40,819 nt of DNA. Origin: Alphaproteobacteria bacterium (GTDB taxonomy: Bacteria > Pseudomonadota > Alphaproteobacteria > Kiloniellales > DSM-21159). Within the stretch, counting starts at the first letter, position 1. Each line of letters opens with the position of its first letter. A program made the translations under genes and the position numbers. Shown piece after piece: positions 25,239-32,895 of this stretch. The DNA is taken from contig JAUILQ010000049.1 of NCBI GenBank assembly GCA_030433005.1, forward strand, positions 1 to 40,819. Reading direction: 5' to 3'. Below the pieces are notes generated by a model. The model did not search any database and had not been told where the DNA came from. It saw only the letters and a program-made list of their open reading frames with translations.

Positions 25239-27412
25239 GCCAGCCCGAGAACAACGACGCCCCGCAGCGGCCCGAGGCCGCCGAGAGCCCGGAGGCGGCC
25301 GAGGCGGCGCTGATGGACGACCGCGTCTGGCGGCGCGTCATCAACGGCCTGCTGGCGACCGCGATCGCGGTGCTGCTGGCCTCGGCGCTGTGGGTCTCGC
25401 AGCAGGCCTGGCAGACCCTCGACCAGGTCCTGGTCCCGGAGTTCGACCGCGACTCCGAGCTGGTCGCGCGCACCGTCGCCTCGGAGTTCGAGCGCACCGT
25501 CGCCCTCGGCATCCCGCTGGAGAAGATGCGCGGCGTCGAGCCCTTCCTCGAGGACTACCTCGCCAACCACTCGGCGATCGTCTACATCGGCCTGACCGGC
25601 CCCGACGGCGGGATCCTCTACAGCGCCGGCGAGCGCACCGAGGAGCTGCGCGCGGCCGCCGCGGCCGGCCGTCTGGCGGCCCTCGAGGCCGGGTCCGAGA
25701 TCCTCAACCTCGAGAGCATCCGCAACGCCAGCTTCCCGCTGGTCCACGAGGGCACTCCCTTCGGCCGGCTGCAGGTCGGCATGGACCGGGCCTACGCCGA
25801 GCAGCAGATCGCCGACATCCGCTGGGACGTGCTGATCGTCCTGATCGTGTCGCTGCTGATCACCTTCGAGCTGCTGGTCTTCGTGGTCGACCGCAACATC
25901 CTGACGCCGCTGCGCCTGATCGAGCGCACGGTGCGCGACGCCGCGTCCGGCGACTGGACGGTGCGGCCGCGCAGCTGGGCGCGGCGCGACGAGATCGGCC
26001 GAGTGATGACGGCGCTCGACGAGCTGACCCGGCGCATCAGCCAGTCCTACTCGCGCATCGACCACGGCATGTCCGGGCTGCGCCGGATCCCCGAGCAGCT
26101 CGCGCTGCGCCTGGAATCGCTGCGCCGCTCGGTGCGCCTGGGCTACGCCGACGACACCGCCGGCACGATCCCGAGCCGCGTCGACGCGCGCCTGCCGCTG
26201 TTCATCTTCGTCTTCGCCGAAGAGCTGTCGCGCTCCTTCCTGCCGCTCTACGCCGAGAGCCTCTACCTGCCGATGCAGGGCCTGCTGCCCGGCCTCGGCG
26301 TCGAGCTGCTGCCGCGCGACGTGGTGATCGGCCTGCCGATCGTCGTGTTCATGGCCTTCGTCGCGCTGGCGACGCCGTTCGGCGGCACCTGGGTCAGCCG
26401 CTTCGGCCCGCGCCGGGTGTTCCTGGCCGGCGCGGTGCCGGCGATCGTCGGCTACCTGGGCACGGCGGCTGCGCTGACCGTCTACGACCTGCTGGTCTGG
26501 CGCAGCCTCAGCGCGATCGGCTATGCCGTCGTCACCATCGCCGCCCAGGGCTACCTCGCCGGCACCGCCGAGCCCGGCCAGCGCGCGCGCTCGATGGCGG
26601 TGTTCGTCGGCGCGATCACCACGGCGGTGATCTGCGGCTCCTCGATCGGCGCGGTGCTCGCCGACCGCCTCGGCTACGCCGCGACCTTCCTGATCTCGGC
26701 GCTGCTGGTGCTGGCTGCCGCGATCGTCGCCGCCGCCTACATGCACGATCCGAAGCGCGACGCCGCGCCGACTCGCGCGCGCCTCGCCCAGGTCGTGCGC
26801 GCCCTGGCCAACCCGCGCCTCGCCGCGCTGATCCTGCTGGCGGCGATCCCGGCGAAGATCGCGCTCACCGGCTTCCTGTTCTACCTGACGCCGCTGCTGC
26901 TCGACTCGCTCGGCGTCAGCCAGCCGGCGATCGGCCGCACGATCATGCTCTACGGCGTGTTCATGCTGATCGGCACGCAGCTCGGCGCCTGGCTCGGCGA
27001 CCGCGGCGGCCGCTACGCGCCGCTGGTCGCGCTCGGCGGCCTGCTGACCGGCGGCGCCCTGCTCGCGGTGACCGCCGTCGACCCGACCGACGGCATCCCG
27101 GTCGCGGTCGCCGTCTTCGGCCTCGCCCAGGGCGTCGCCTCGGCGCCGATGCTGGCGCTGCTGCCGTTGCTCTGCCCCGAGGAGGCGCGGCTCTACGGCG
27201 AGACCAGCCTGGTCGCCCTGCTGAGGCTCGCCGAGCGCATCGGCAGCGTGCTCGGGCCGCTGCTGGCCGCGACAATCATCGCGACCAGCGGCTATGATGC
27301 GACGATCGCGGCGATCGGCGGCCTCTCGGCGGCCACGGCGCTGCTCTTCTACCCCCTGGCCGCGCGCATCGGCTCCGCGACGCGCGACGCCCCCCGGGAC
27401 AGCACGGCATGA
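25235..27412 (+). CDS. Sensor-HAMP-MFS transporter fusion (sensory unit A2)
   Basis: 725 aa. Order: acidic N-terminus; TM1 (about 36-54); extracytoplasmic module (about 60-195) with GIPLEKMR (92-99) and IVYIGLTGPDGGILYSAG (115-132); TM2 (about 198-218); HAMP (about 220-272, RRDEIGRVMTALDEL); a linker; then a full MFS permease (about 318-720) with about 12 helices and a motif-A-like loop GGTWVSRFGPRRVFLAG. HAMP domains usually feed kinases, phosphatases, cyclases or chemoreceptors, so feeding a transporter is unusual. Either ligand binding gates transport, or transport state is read by the sensor. It overlaps the next gene by ATGA. Both halves lie in one uninterrupted frame, so this is not an annotation artefact. 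Confidence 0.85.
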   Translation: MSQPENNDAPQRPEAAESPEAAEAALMDDRVWRRVINGLLATAIAVLLASALWVSQQAWQTLDQVLVPEFDRDSELVARTVASEFERTVALGIPLEKMRGVEPFLEDYLANHSAIVYIGLTGPDGGILYSAGERTEELRAAAAAGRLAALEAGSEILNLESIRNASFPLVHEGTPFGRLQVGMDRAYAEQQIADIRWDVLIVLIVSLLITFELLVFVVDRNILTPLRLIERTVRDAASGDWTVRPRSWARRDEIGRVMTALDELTRRISQSYSRIDHGMSGLRRIPEQLALRLESLRRSVRLGYADDTAGTIPSRVDARLPLFIFVFAEELSRSFLPLYAESLYLPMQGLLPGLGVELLPRDVVIGLPIVVFMAFVALATPFGGTWVSRFGPRRVFLAGAVPAIVGYLGTAAALTVYDLLVWRSLSAIGYAVVTIAAQGYLAGTAEPGQRARSMAVFVGAITTAVICGSSIGAVLADRLGYAATFLISALLVLAAAIVAAAYMHDPKRDAAPTRARLAQVVRALANPRLAALILLAAIPAKIALTGFLFYLTPLLLDSLGVSQPAIGRTIMLYGVFMLIGTQLGAWLGDRGGRYAPLVALGGLLTGGALLAVTAVDPTDGIPVAVAVFGLAQGVASAPMLALLPLLCPEEARLYGETSLVALLRLAERIGSVLGPLLAATIIATSGYDATIAAIGGLSAATALLFYPLAARIGSATRDAPRDSTA

Positions 27413-28458
27413 CACAGCCCTCCCGCCTCCTTCGCCTTCCGACCAGCCGCCGGACCCTGCTCGGCGGCCTCGCCGGCGGCGCCGCCGGCGCCCTGCTGCC
27501 GGGAGGCGCGAAGCGTGCGCGCGCCGCCGAGCCGCCGTACCGGATCTTCATGATCACCTGGCGCGGCTGGGAGGACGCCAGCCAGGGCTTCAAGGACTAC
27601 CTCGACCGGCGCGGCGTGCGCACCGAGCTGATCGTGCGCGACGCCGGACGCAGCCGCGAGACGGTCGCCGAACACGTCCAGGAGGCGCTCGAGCTGCAGC
27701 CGGACCTGGTCTACACCTGGGGCACGACCACGGCGCTCACGACCTTCGGCAAGGTCGGCGAGGCCGACCCGGCGACCAACGTCACCGAGATCCCCTCGGT
27801 CTTCACCATCGTCAGCGACCCGATCGGCTCCGGCCTGGTCGAGGCCTACGATCAGCCGCGGCAGAACCTGACCGGCACGCTCTACATCGCGCCGGTCGAG
27901 ACCCAGCTGCGCACGATCCAGGCCTATGGCGCCTTCGAGGCGCTGGGCGCGGTCTTCAACCCGCTGGAATCGAACGCCCGCCTGACCGTCGCGCAGATCG
28001 AGGCGCTGGCCGAGCGCGACGGCTTCCGGGTGATCGCCGAGCCGGTGGCGCTCGACGCCGACGACAAGCCGCTGCCCGAGTCGATCCCCGACAAGGTCGC
28101 GGCGGTCAAGGAGCAGGGCGCGGAATGGCTCTACATTCCTCCGGACTCGTTCCTCAACGTGAACCGCGACCTGCTGACCGGCTCGGCCACCGAGATCGGC
28201 CTGCCGAGCTTCGCCGGCGCCGAGAACTTCATCCGCGATTCCCACGGCCTGCTCGGCCTGGTCAGCCGCTACTACAACGTCGGCCAGTTCACCGGCTACA
28301 TCGCCGAGCAGATCCTGGTCGAGGGGCGCGACCCGGCGGCGATTCCGATCGAGAGCCTCGACCGCTTCTCGCTGCTGGTCAACATGGCGACCGCGCATCG
28401 CCTCGGCTTCTATCCGCCGATGTCGATGCTGACCATCGCGGAATTCGTGCAGGCGTGA
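27409..28458 (+). CDS. Tat-exported ABC-type substrate-binding protein, without permease
   Basis: 349 aa. A twin-arginine signal (TSRRTLLGGLAGGAAG, about 12-27) ends near ARA-AEPP. The mature protein is a type I periplasmic-binding fold of the ABC_sub_bind/TrpX class: RIFMITWRGWEDASQGFKDYL, a DLVYTWGTTTAL strand-turn, the hinge GTLYIAPVETQLRTIQAYG, and a second lobe with AEWLYIPPDSFLNVNRDLL. No ABC permease or ATPase is near. It therefore probably presents ligand to the membrane sensors on either side, or to the HAMP-MFS protein, rather than to an ABC importer. Ligand class for this family is broad (amino acids, aromatic or branched acids). Its ends overlap both neighbours. Confidence 0.85.
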   Translation: MTQPSRLLRLPTSRRTLLGGLAGGAAGALLPGGAKRARAAEPPYRIFMITWRGWEDASQGFKDYLDRRGVRTELIVRDAGRSRETVAEHVQEALELQPDLVYTWGTTTALTTFGKVGEADPATNVTEIPSVFTIVSDPIGSGLVEAYDQPRQNLTGTLYIAPVETQLRTIQAYGAFEALGAVFNPLESNARLTVAQIEALAERDGFRVIAEPVALDADDKPLPESIPDKVAAVKEQGAEWLYIPPDSFLNVNRDLLTGSATEIGLPSFAGAENFIRDSHGLLGLVSRYYNVGQFTGYIAEQILVEGRDPAAIPIESLDRFSLLVNMATAHRLGFYPPMSMLTIAEFVQA

Positions 28459-29312
28459 GCGACGCCAGCCCCTCCTCCGCCACACGCCCCGCGCCCGCAG
28501 CGGCGGGCGGCGGCGGCCCGGGCCTGCGCGGCCTGCTGCTGGCGATCGCCGTCGCCGGGCTGCTGGTCGGCACGGTCGCCGCCGTGCTCGGCAGCCTCGC
28601 CGCCTTCGAGCGCACGCTGATGACCACCGTCCAGTCGCGGCTTTCCGAGGTCGCCACCGAGGTCGCGCGCAACATCGAGAACGGCCTGCAGGCCGGCGTC
28701 GTGCTGGAGCAGCAGCGACGCCTGCTCGCGGTCCTGGCCGACGAGCGGACCCAGGCGCCCGACCTCTCGGCGATCCGGGTCAACGACGAGCGCGGCCGCA
28801 TCCTCTTCTCGACCAACGAGGCGGAGATCGGCGAGGCCGCACCGCTCGCTGCGGCCGAAATGCCGAACGGCGACGCGCCGGCCCAGTGGTTCCGCGCCGA
28901 CGGCGCCCGGATCAGCCTCGGGCTGCGCCTCACCGGGCTGTTCGGCGAGCCGCTCGGCAGCGTGACCGTGACGCTGCCGGCGGACACGGTCGACGACCAG
29001 CGCGCCCGCTATGCGATCAGCCTGGCGCTGGGCGCGGTCGCCATCGTCGCCGCCGGGGCCCTGCTCGCCGCCCTGCTGCTGGCGCTGCTGCCGCTGCCGG
29101 GCGCCGCCCGTCTGGAGGGCCTGCGCCGGCGCCTCGACACGCTCTACGAGCGCGCCGGCCTGGCGCGGCCGCAGCCGTCCGCGGCACCGGACCCGGCGCA
29201 GCCGGCCGCGCTGCCCGACAGCCTGGCGCGCTTCGAGGCCTGGCTTGACCGCCGCGTCGGCAGCCTCGGCGAACGAGAGGCCGAGGTCCGGCGTCTCGAC
29301 GAGACGGCCTGA
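28455..29312 (+). CDS. Short membrane sensor protein (sensory unit B1)
   Basis: 285 aa, GTG start overlapping the previous stop (GTGA). TM1 is about 24-48 and TM2 about 187-213. The extracytoplasmic module (about 50-180) has GVVLEQQR (81-88) and LSAIRVNDERGRILFSTN (104-121), in the same register as its three paralogues. The cytoplasmic tail (about 215-285) has a Pro/Ala linker and a charged amphipathic helix (LARFEAWLDRRVGSLGEREA). Like unit A1, it has no catalytic output. It precedes a sensor-HAMP-multi-TM gene just as A1 does, so the two probably form a hetero-sensor. Confidence 0.78.
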   Translation: MSDASPSSATRPAPAAAGGGGPGLRGLLLAIAVAGLLVGTVAAVLGSLAAFERTLMTTVQSRLSEVATEVARNIENGLQAGVVLEQQRRLLAVLADERTQAPDLSAIRVNDERGRILFSTNEAEIGEAAPLAAAEMPNGDAPAQWFRADGARISLGLRLTGLFGEPLGSVTVTLPADTVDDQRARYAISLALGAVAIVAAGALLAALLLALLPLPGAARLEGLRRRLDTLYERAGLARPQPSAAPDPAQPAALPDSLARFEAWLDRRVGSLGEREAEVRRLDETA

Positions 29313-29330
29313 GCGGGCGGCAGGAAAGCC

Positions 29331-30779
29331 ATGGCGACGCGCCCGCGCCTCCCGCTCGGCCCGCTGCTGGCCGTCCTGCTGGCCCTGGGCGCCGCGCTGC
29401 TCGGCGGCGCGGCGACCGTCTTCGTCGGCTTCGGCCAGGCCGAGTCGCAGTTCTCGGCCGTGCTCGACGAGAAGGCGCTGTCGCGCGCCCAGCGGGTGCG
29501 TCGCGACCTCGAGCTGGCCGTCGGCCTCGGCATCCCGCTCGCCGAGATCCGCGGCATGTGGGACTACATGGAGCAGATCCCGGCCAACGATCCGGACATC
29601 CGCTTCGTCGCCGTGACCGACGCCGCGATGCAGCGCCTGCACTACGGCGGCATCGGGCGCGAGCGCCTCGATCCCCTGCTCGCCGATCCCCGCGTCGCGC
29701 GTGGCGGCCGGGCGGCCGGCATCGAGCCCGAGGCGGTGAGCGTCGACGGCTTCTCGATCAGCAGCCTGCCGCTGCTCCAGGACGGCGAGATCGTCGGCTT
29801 CGTCCACGTCGCGGTGCAGGGCAAGCAGCTGCGCGAGCGACTGGTGCGCCACGCCCGCGGATCTCTCCCCCTGGTGCTGCTGGCGCTGCTCCTCGCGGCG
29901 GAACTCGCGGCCTTCCTCTACAGCGCCGGCCACAGCGAGCCGCTCGCGCGGCTGCGCCGCCTGCTCGAGGCCGCGGCGCGCTCCGACGGCAGCCGCTTCG
30001 AGCTCTCGGGACGCCACGCCGGCGGCGAACTCGGCGCGGCGATGTTCCGCTTCAACGCGCTGATGCATCGCCTGAGCCAGCGCGCCGACCGTTTCCTCGC
30101 CTATGCCGAAGAGGTCCGGCGCGCGGTCTTCGAAGCCGGCGTCGCCGCCCAGGTCGAGAGCCTGGCGCGCGACAGCGAGCTGGGCAGCGCCGCCGGCGCG
30201 CCGCGGCTCGACCGCCGGCTCGACGCCAGGCGCTCCGACCTCTGGCCGCCGCTGTCGCTGGCCGCGGCGCTGCTCTCCGCGATTCTCTGCTGGTTCCTGC
30301 TGGCCGGCGAGTGGGCCGGCCTGCTGCCGGTCGCGGCGGCGGCCGCGCTCGGGCTCGCCGCGGCCAGGCTGCTGCTGCCGACCGGCCTGTCGCTGGCCGG
30401 CACGGCGGTGCTCGGCGCGGTGGCGCTGCTGCTGTTCCGCCTGAGCCCGGCGACGGCGCCGCCGGCGGTCTGGATCGGCCTGGCGCTCGGCGCCGGCCTG
30501 CTGGGCGGGGCGGCGCTGCGCTACGCCCGGCGCCACGGGATCCGCAGCGGCGGCGCCTGGCTCGCGCTGCGCCTGCTGGTCGGCGGCGCGTCCGGCCTGC
30601 TCGCGGCGGTCTCGGCGGAACGGCTGATCGAGCCGGTCAGCCTCGCCGGCCTCGCGCTGCTCGCCGGCGCCGGCGCGATGCTGCTGCGCCCGGCGGTACG
30701 TCGTCTCGTGCTCGCCGCGCCGGAGCGGGAGGCGGCCGCCCCGGGCTCCCGCGGCACGGCCGGCGGCGGGAGCGCCTGA
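29331..30779 (+). CDS. Sensor-HAMP-like-six-TM protein (sensory unit B2)
   Basis: 482 aa, preceded by AGGAAAG. TM1 is about 11-33. The extracytoplasmic module (about 38-172) has GIPLAEIR (67-74) and IRFVAVTDAAMQRLHYGG (90-107). TM2 is about 178-197, followed by a HAMP-like linker (about 203-255). The region 304-455 has about six hydrophobic helices rich in Ala/Leu/Gly, with no recognisable MFS motif A. The join RLDRRLDARRSDLWPPL resembles the SRVDARLPLF join at the start of the MFS part of unit A2, which suggests a degenerate or half transporter descended from the same fusion. Output is unknown; it may serve as a membrane anchor or sensor-only remnant. One base separates it from the PP2C gene. 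Confidence 0.75.
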   Translation: MATRPRLPLGPLLAVLLALGAALLGGAATVFVGFGQAESQFSAVLDEKALSRAQRVRRDLELAVGLGIPLAEIRGMWDYMEQIPANDPDIRFVAVTDAAMQRLHYGGIGRERLDPLLADPRVARGGRAAGIEPEAVSVDGFSISSLPLLQDGEIVGFVHVAVQGKQLRERLVRHARGSLPLVLLALLLAAELAAFLYSAGHSEPLARLRRLLEAAARSDGSRFELSGRHAGGELGAAMFRFNALMHRLSQRADRFLAYAEEVRRAVFEAGVAAQVESLARDSELGSAAGAPRLDRRLDARRSDLWPPLSLAAALLSAILCWFLLAGEWAGLLPVAAAAALGLAAARLLLPTGLSLAGTAVLGAVALLLFRLSPATAPPAVWIGLALGAGLLGGAALRYARRHGIRSGGAWLALRLLVGGASGLLAAVSAERLIEPVSLAGLALLAGAGAMLLRPAVRRLVLAAPEREAAAPGSRGTAGGGSA

Positions 30780-30780
30780 G

Positions 30781-32895
30781 ATGCTGCTGCGCACCCGGAT
30801 CATGCTGATCGTGCTGCTGATCGTCGCCCTGCCGATGACGATCATGGGCTACGCCTTCCTGCTGCGCGACCAGGCCGCCGACCGCCAGGCCGCGGAGCTG
30901 CAGCTGGCCAACTACGAGACGATCTGGGAGCAGGTCGTCGGCTCGGCGCTGCGCAGCGCCCAGGCCGCCACGACGGCGCTGCTGCAGGAACCGGGCATCG
31001 CCGCCGCCCTGCAGGAGGGCGACCGCGGCGACCTGCGCGTGCTCGAGGAGCGGATCGGCAAGGCGACGGCCGCCGGTACCGGCCTGGAGCGCCTCGACAT
31101 CTTCACGACCGGGGGCGACCTGCTCTACTCGACCGACATCTCCTTCTTCGCGCGCATGATGCTGCGCAACGTCGAGTGGGCCTTCTTCTGGGTCGACAGC
31201 CCGACCTACGGCGCCCGGGTCATCGACGAGGAGCTCATCGGCATCGCCGCCGCGCCGATTCAGCTCGGCGACGAGCGGGTCGGCACCTCGGTGACCACGC
31301 TCGATCTCGGCGCGCAGGTCGCGCGCGTCGCCGACATCCTGGATGCCGAGCTCTTCGTCGTCGACCGCGAGGCCGGGCGCATCGCCGGCAGCGAGGGCGC
31401 GCTGTGGCAGGCGATCGCCGCGGCGGGCGACGGCGAGTTCGGGCGGCGCATGGTCGAGGTCGAGCTCGAGGAGCGCTACTGGCAGGTCGGCGGCATCGTC
31501 GTCGCCGACGTCGGCGGTGGCACCAGCGCCACCGTGCTGGTCGCCCGCGACGTCACCGAAGCAGCCGAACAGCGGCGCCTGACCCACCTCGCCCTGCTCG
31601 CCGCCATGCTGCTCGGCGCGGCCCTGGTCCTTAGCCTGCTCTGGATCTATCTGCGCGGCGCGCTGCGGCCGCTCGACGACGGCATCCAGGCGCTCAACGC
31701 GCTCTCGGCGGGACGCACCGACCACTACGCGGAGCTGCCGAGCGGCCGCGACGAGGTCGGCCAGATCGGCCGCGCGATCGACGTCTTCCGCAGCGTCGCC
31801 GTGACGGTCGAGCGCGCCGCCGACGAGCGCGAGCGGCGGCGACGCCGGCAGGCCCGCTTCATCCGCCGGCAGATGGCCATGCTGTCCGACACCCTGGAAG
31901 GCGAGGCCAAGGAGACGGCGCTGGAGGACCTGCGCCAGATCGAGGCCGCCGCCGAGGCCGAGCAGGCGGCCAGCGAGCGCGGCGAGGGCGGCGACGAACT
32001 GGGCCTGATCGCCGTCGCGCTGGAGCGCATGACGACGCGCGTGCGCGACCAGCAGGCGCGCCTGACCGACCTCGTCGCCGAGCTGCGCGAGGCCCTGGAA
32101 GCCAAGACCCGCCTGATCGCGCTGGAGCAGGAGCTCGACATCGCGCGGACCATGCAGCAGTCGGTGCTGCCGCGCACCTTCCCGCCGTTCGGCGCCACCC
32201 AGATCGACGCCCGCATGACCGCGGCCAAGGAGGTCGGCGGCGACTTCTACGACGTCTTCAAGATCGACGAGGAGCGGCTCGGCCTGGTCGTCGCCGACGT
32301 CTCCGGCAAGGGCGTGCCGGCGGCCTTCTTCATGCTGATCGCGCGCACCCTCATGAAGGCCGTCGGCCTGCGCGGCGACGCCCCGGCGGCGGCGCTGGCG
32401 CAGCTCAACGAGCTGCTCGCCGGCGAGAACGAGCAGATGATGTTCGTTACGCTGTTCTACGGCGTCCTGGAGCGCCGCAGCGGGCGGGTCGAGTTCGCCA
32501 ACGCCGGTCACAATCCGCCGCTGATCCTGCGCGCCGACGGCCGGGTCGAGTGGCTGGAGACGGCGGCCGGCGTCGCGCTGGCGGTGATGCCGGGACTGGA
32601 CTACGAGGCCGGCGTCTTCACGCTGGAGCCGGGAGACTCCCTGCTGCTCTATACCGACGGCGTCACCGAGGCCAACGACAGCGCCGGCGAGCTGTTCGAG
32701 GAGGCGCGCCTGGCGGCGACCCTCGAAGGTGCGGCGGGCGAATCCGCCGAGGCGCTGGTCGAGCGCGTCTTCGCGGCCGTCCAGGAGTTCGCGCGCGGCG
32801 AGCCCCAGGCCGACGACCTGACCTGCCTGGTCGTGCGGCGCGGCGCCGCCGGCGACGCGGACGAGACCGGGGATGACCGAGGAGGCGGACGATGA
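30781..32895 (+). CDS. Membrane sensor with HAMP and SpoIIE-type PP2C phosphatase domain
   Basis: 704 aa. TM1 about 6-27; extracytoplasmic domain about 30-262 with LERLDIFTTGGDLLYSTD (102-119), similar to the second block of the four sensors; TM2 about 269-290; HAMP about 290-345; a second HAMP-like segment near 404-425 (GGDELGLIAVALERM); coiled coil; then a PP2C/SpoIIE domain (about 475-688). Catalytic metal residues are visible in GGDFYD (486-491), DVSGKG (506-511), TDGVTEA (625-631) and DDLT (678-681), plus NAGHNPP (574-580). It should dephosphorylate the STAS protein encoded at 35312, so membrane signals would release or capture the RsbW-like kinase. It overlaps the cyclase gene by ATGA. 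Confidence 0.92.
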   Translation: MLLRTRIMLIVLLIVALPMTIMGYAFLLRDQAADRQAAELQLANYETIWEQVVGSALRSAQAATTALLQEPGIAAALQEGDRGDLRVLEERIGKATAAGTGLERLDIFTTGGDLLYSTDISFFARMMLRNVEWAFFWVDSPTYGARVIDEELIGIAAAPIQLGDERVGTSVTTLDLGAQVARVADILDAELFVVDREAGRIAGSEGALWQAIAAAGDGEFGRRMVEVELEERYWQVGGIVVADVGGGTSATVLVARDVTEAAEQRRLTHLALLAAMLLGAALVLSLLWIYLRGALRPLDDGIQALNALSAGRTDHYAELPSGRDEVGQIGRAIDVFRSVAVTVERAADERERRRRRQARFIRRQMAMLSDTLEGEAKETALEDLRQIEAAAEAEQAASERGEGGDELGLIAVALERMTTRVRDQQARLTDLVAELREALEAKTRLIALEQELDIARTMQQSVLPRTFPPFGATQIDARMTAAKEVGGDFYDVFKIDEERLGLVVADVSGKGVPAAFFMLIARTLMKAVGLRGDAPAAALAQLNELLAGENEQMMFVTLFYGVLERRSGRVEFANAGHNPPLILRADGRVEWLETAAGVALAVMPGLDYEAGVFTLEPGDSLLLYTDGVTEANDSAGELFEEARLAATLEGAAGESAEALVERVFAAVQEFARGEPQADDLTCLVVRRGAAGDADETGDDRGGGR

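Noticed and set aside
23287..25512. A 741-codon minus-strand frame over the formyltransferase and first sensor
   Set aside because: It crosses the A/T-rich promoter region and has no family resemblance. The plus-strand frames carry coherent motifs.
27409..28458. Part of an ABC importer operon
   Set aside because: No ABC permease or ATPase gene lies on either side; the only ABC protein in the window is an exporter 9 kb away.
24493..30779. The sensors as histidine kinases
   Set aside because: No HisKA, HATPase or receiver domain follows any of the four sensory modules.
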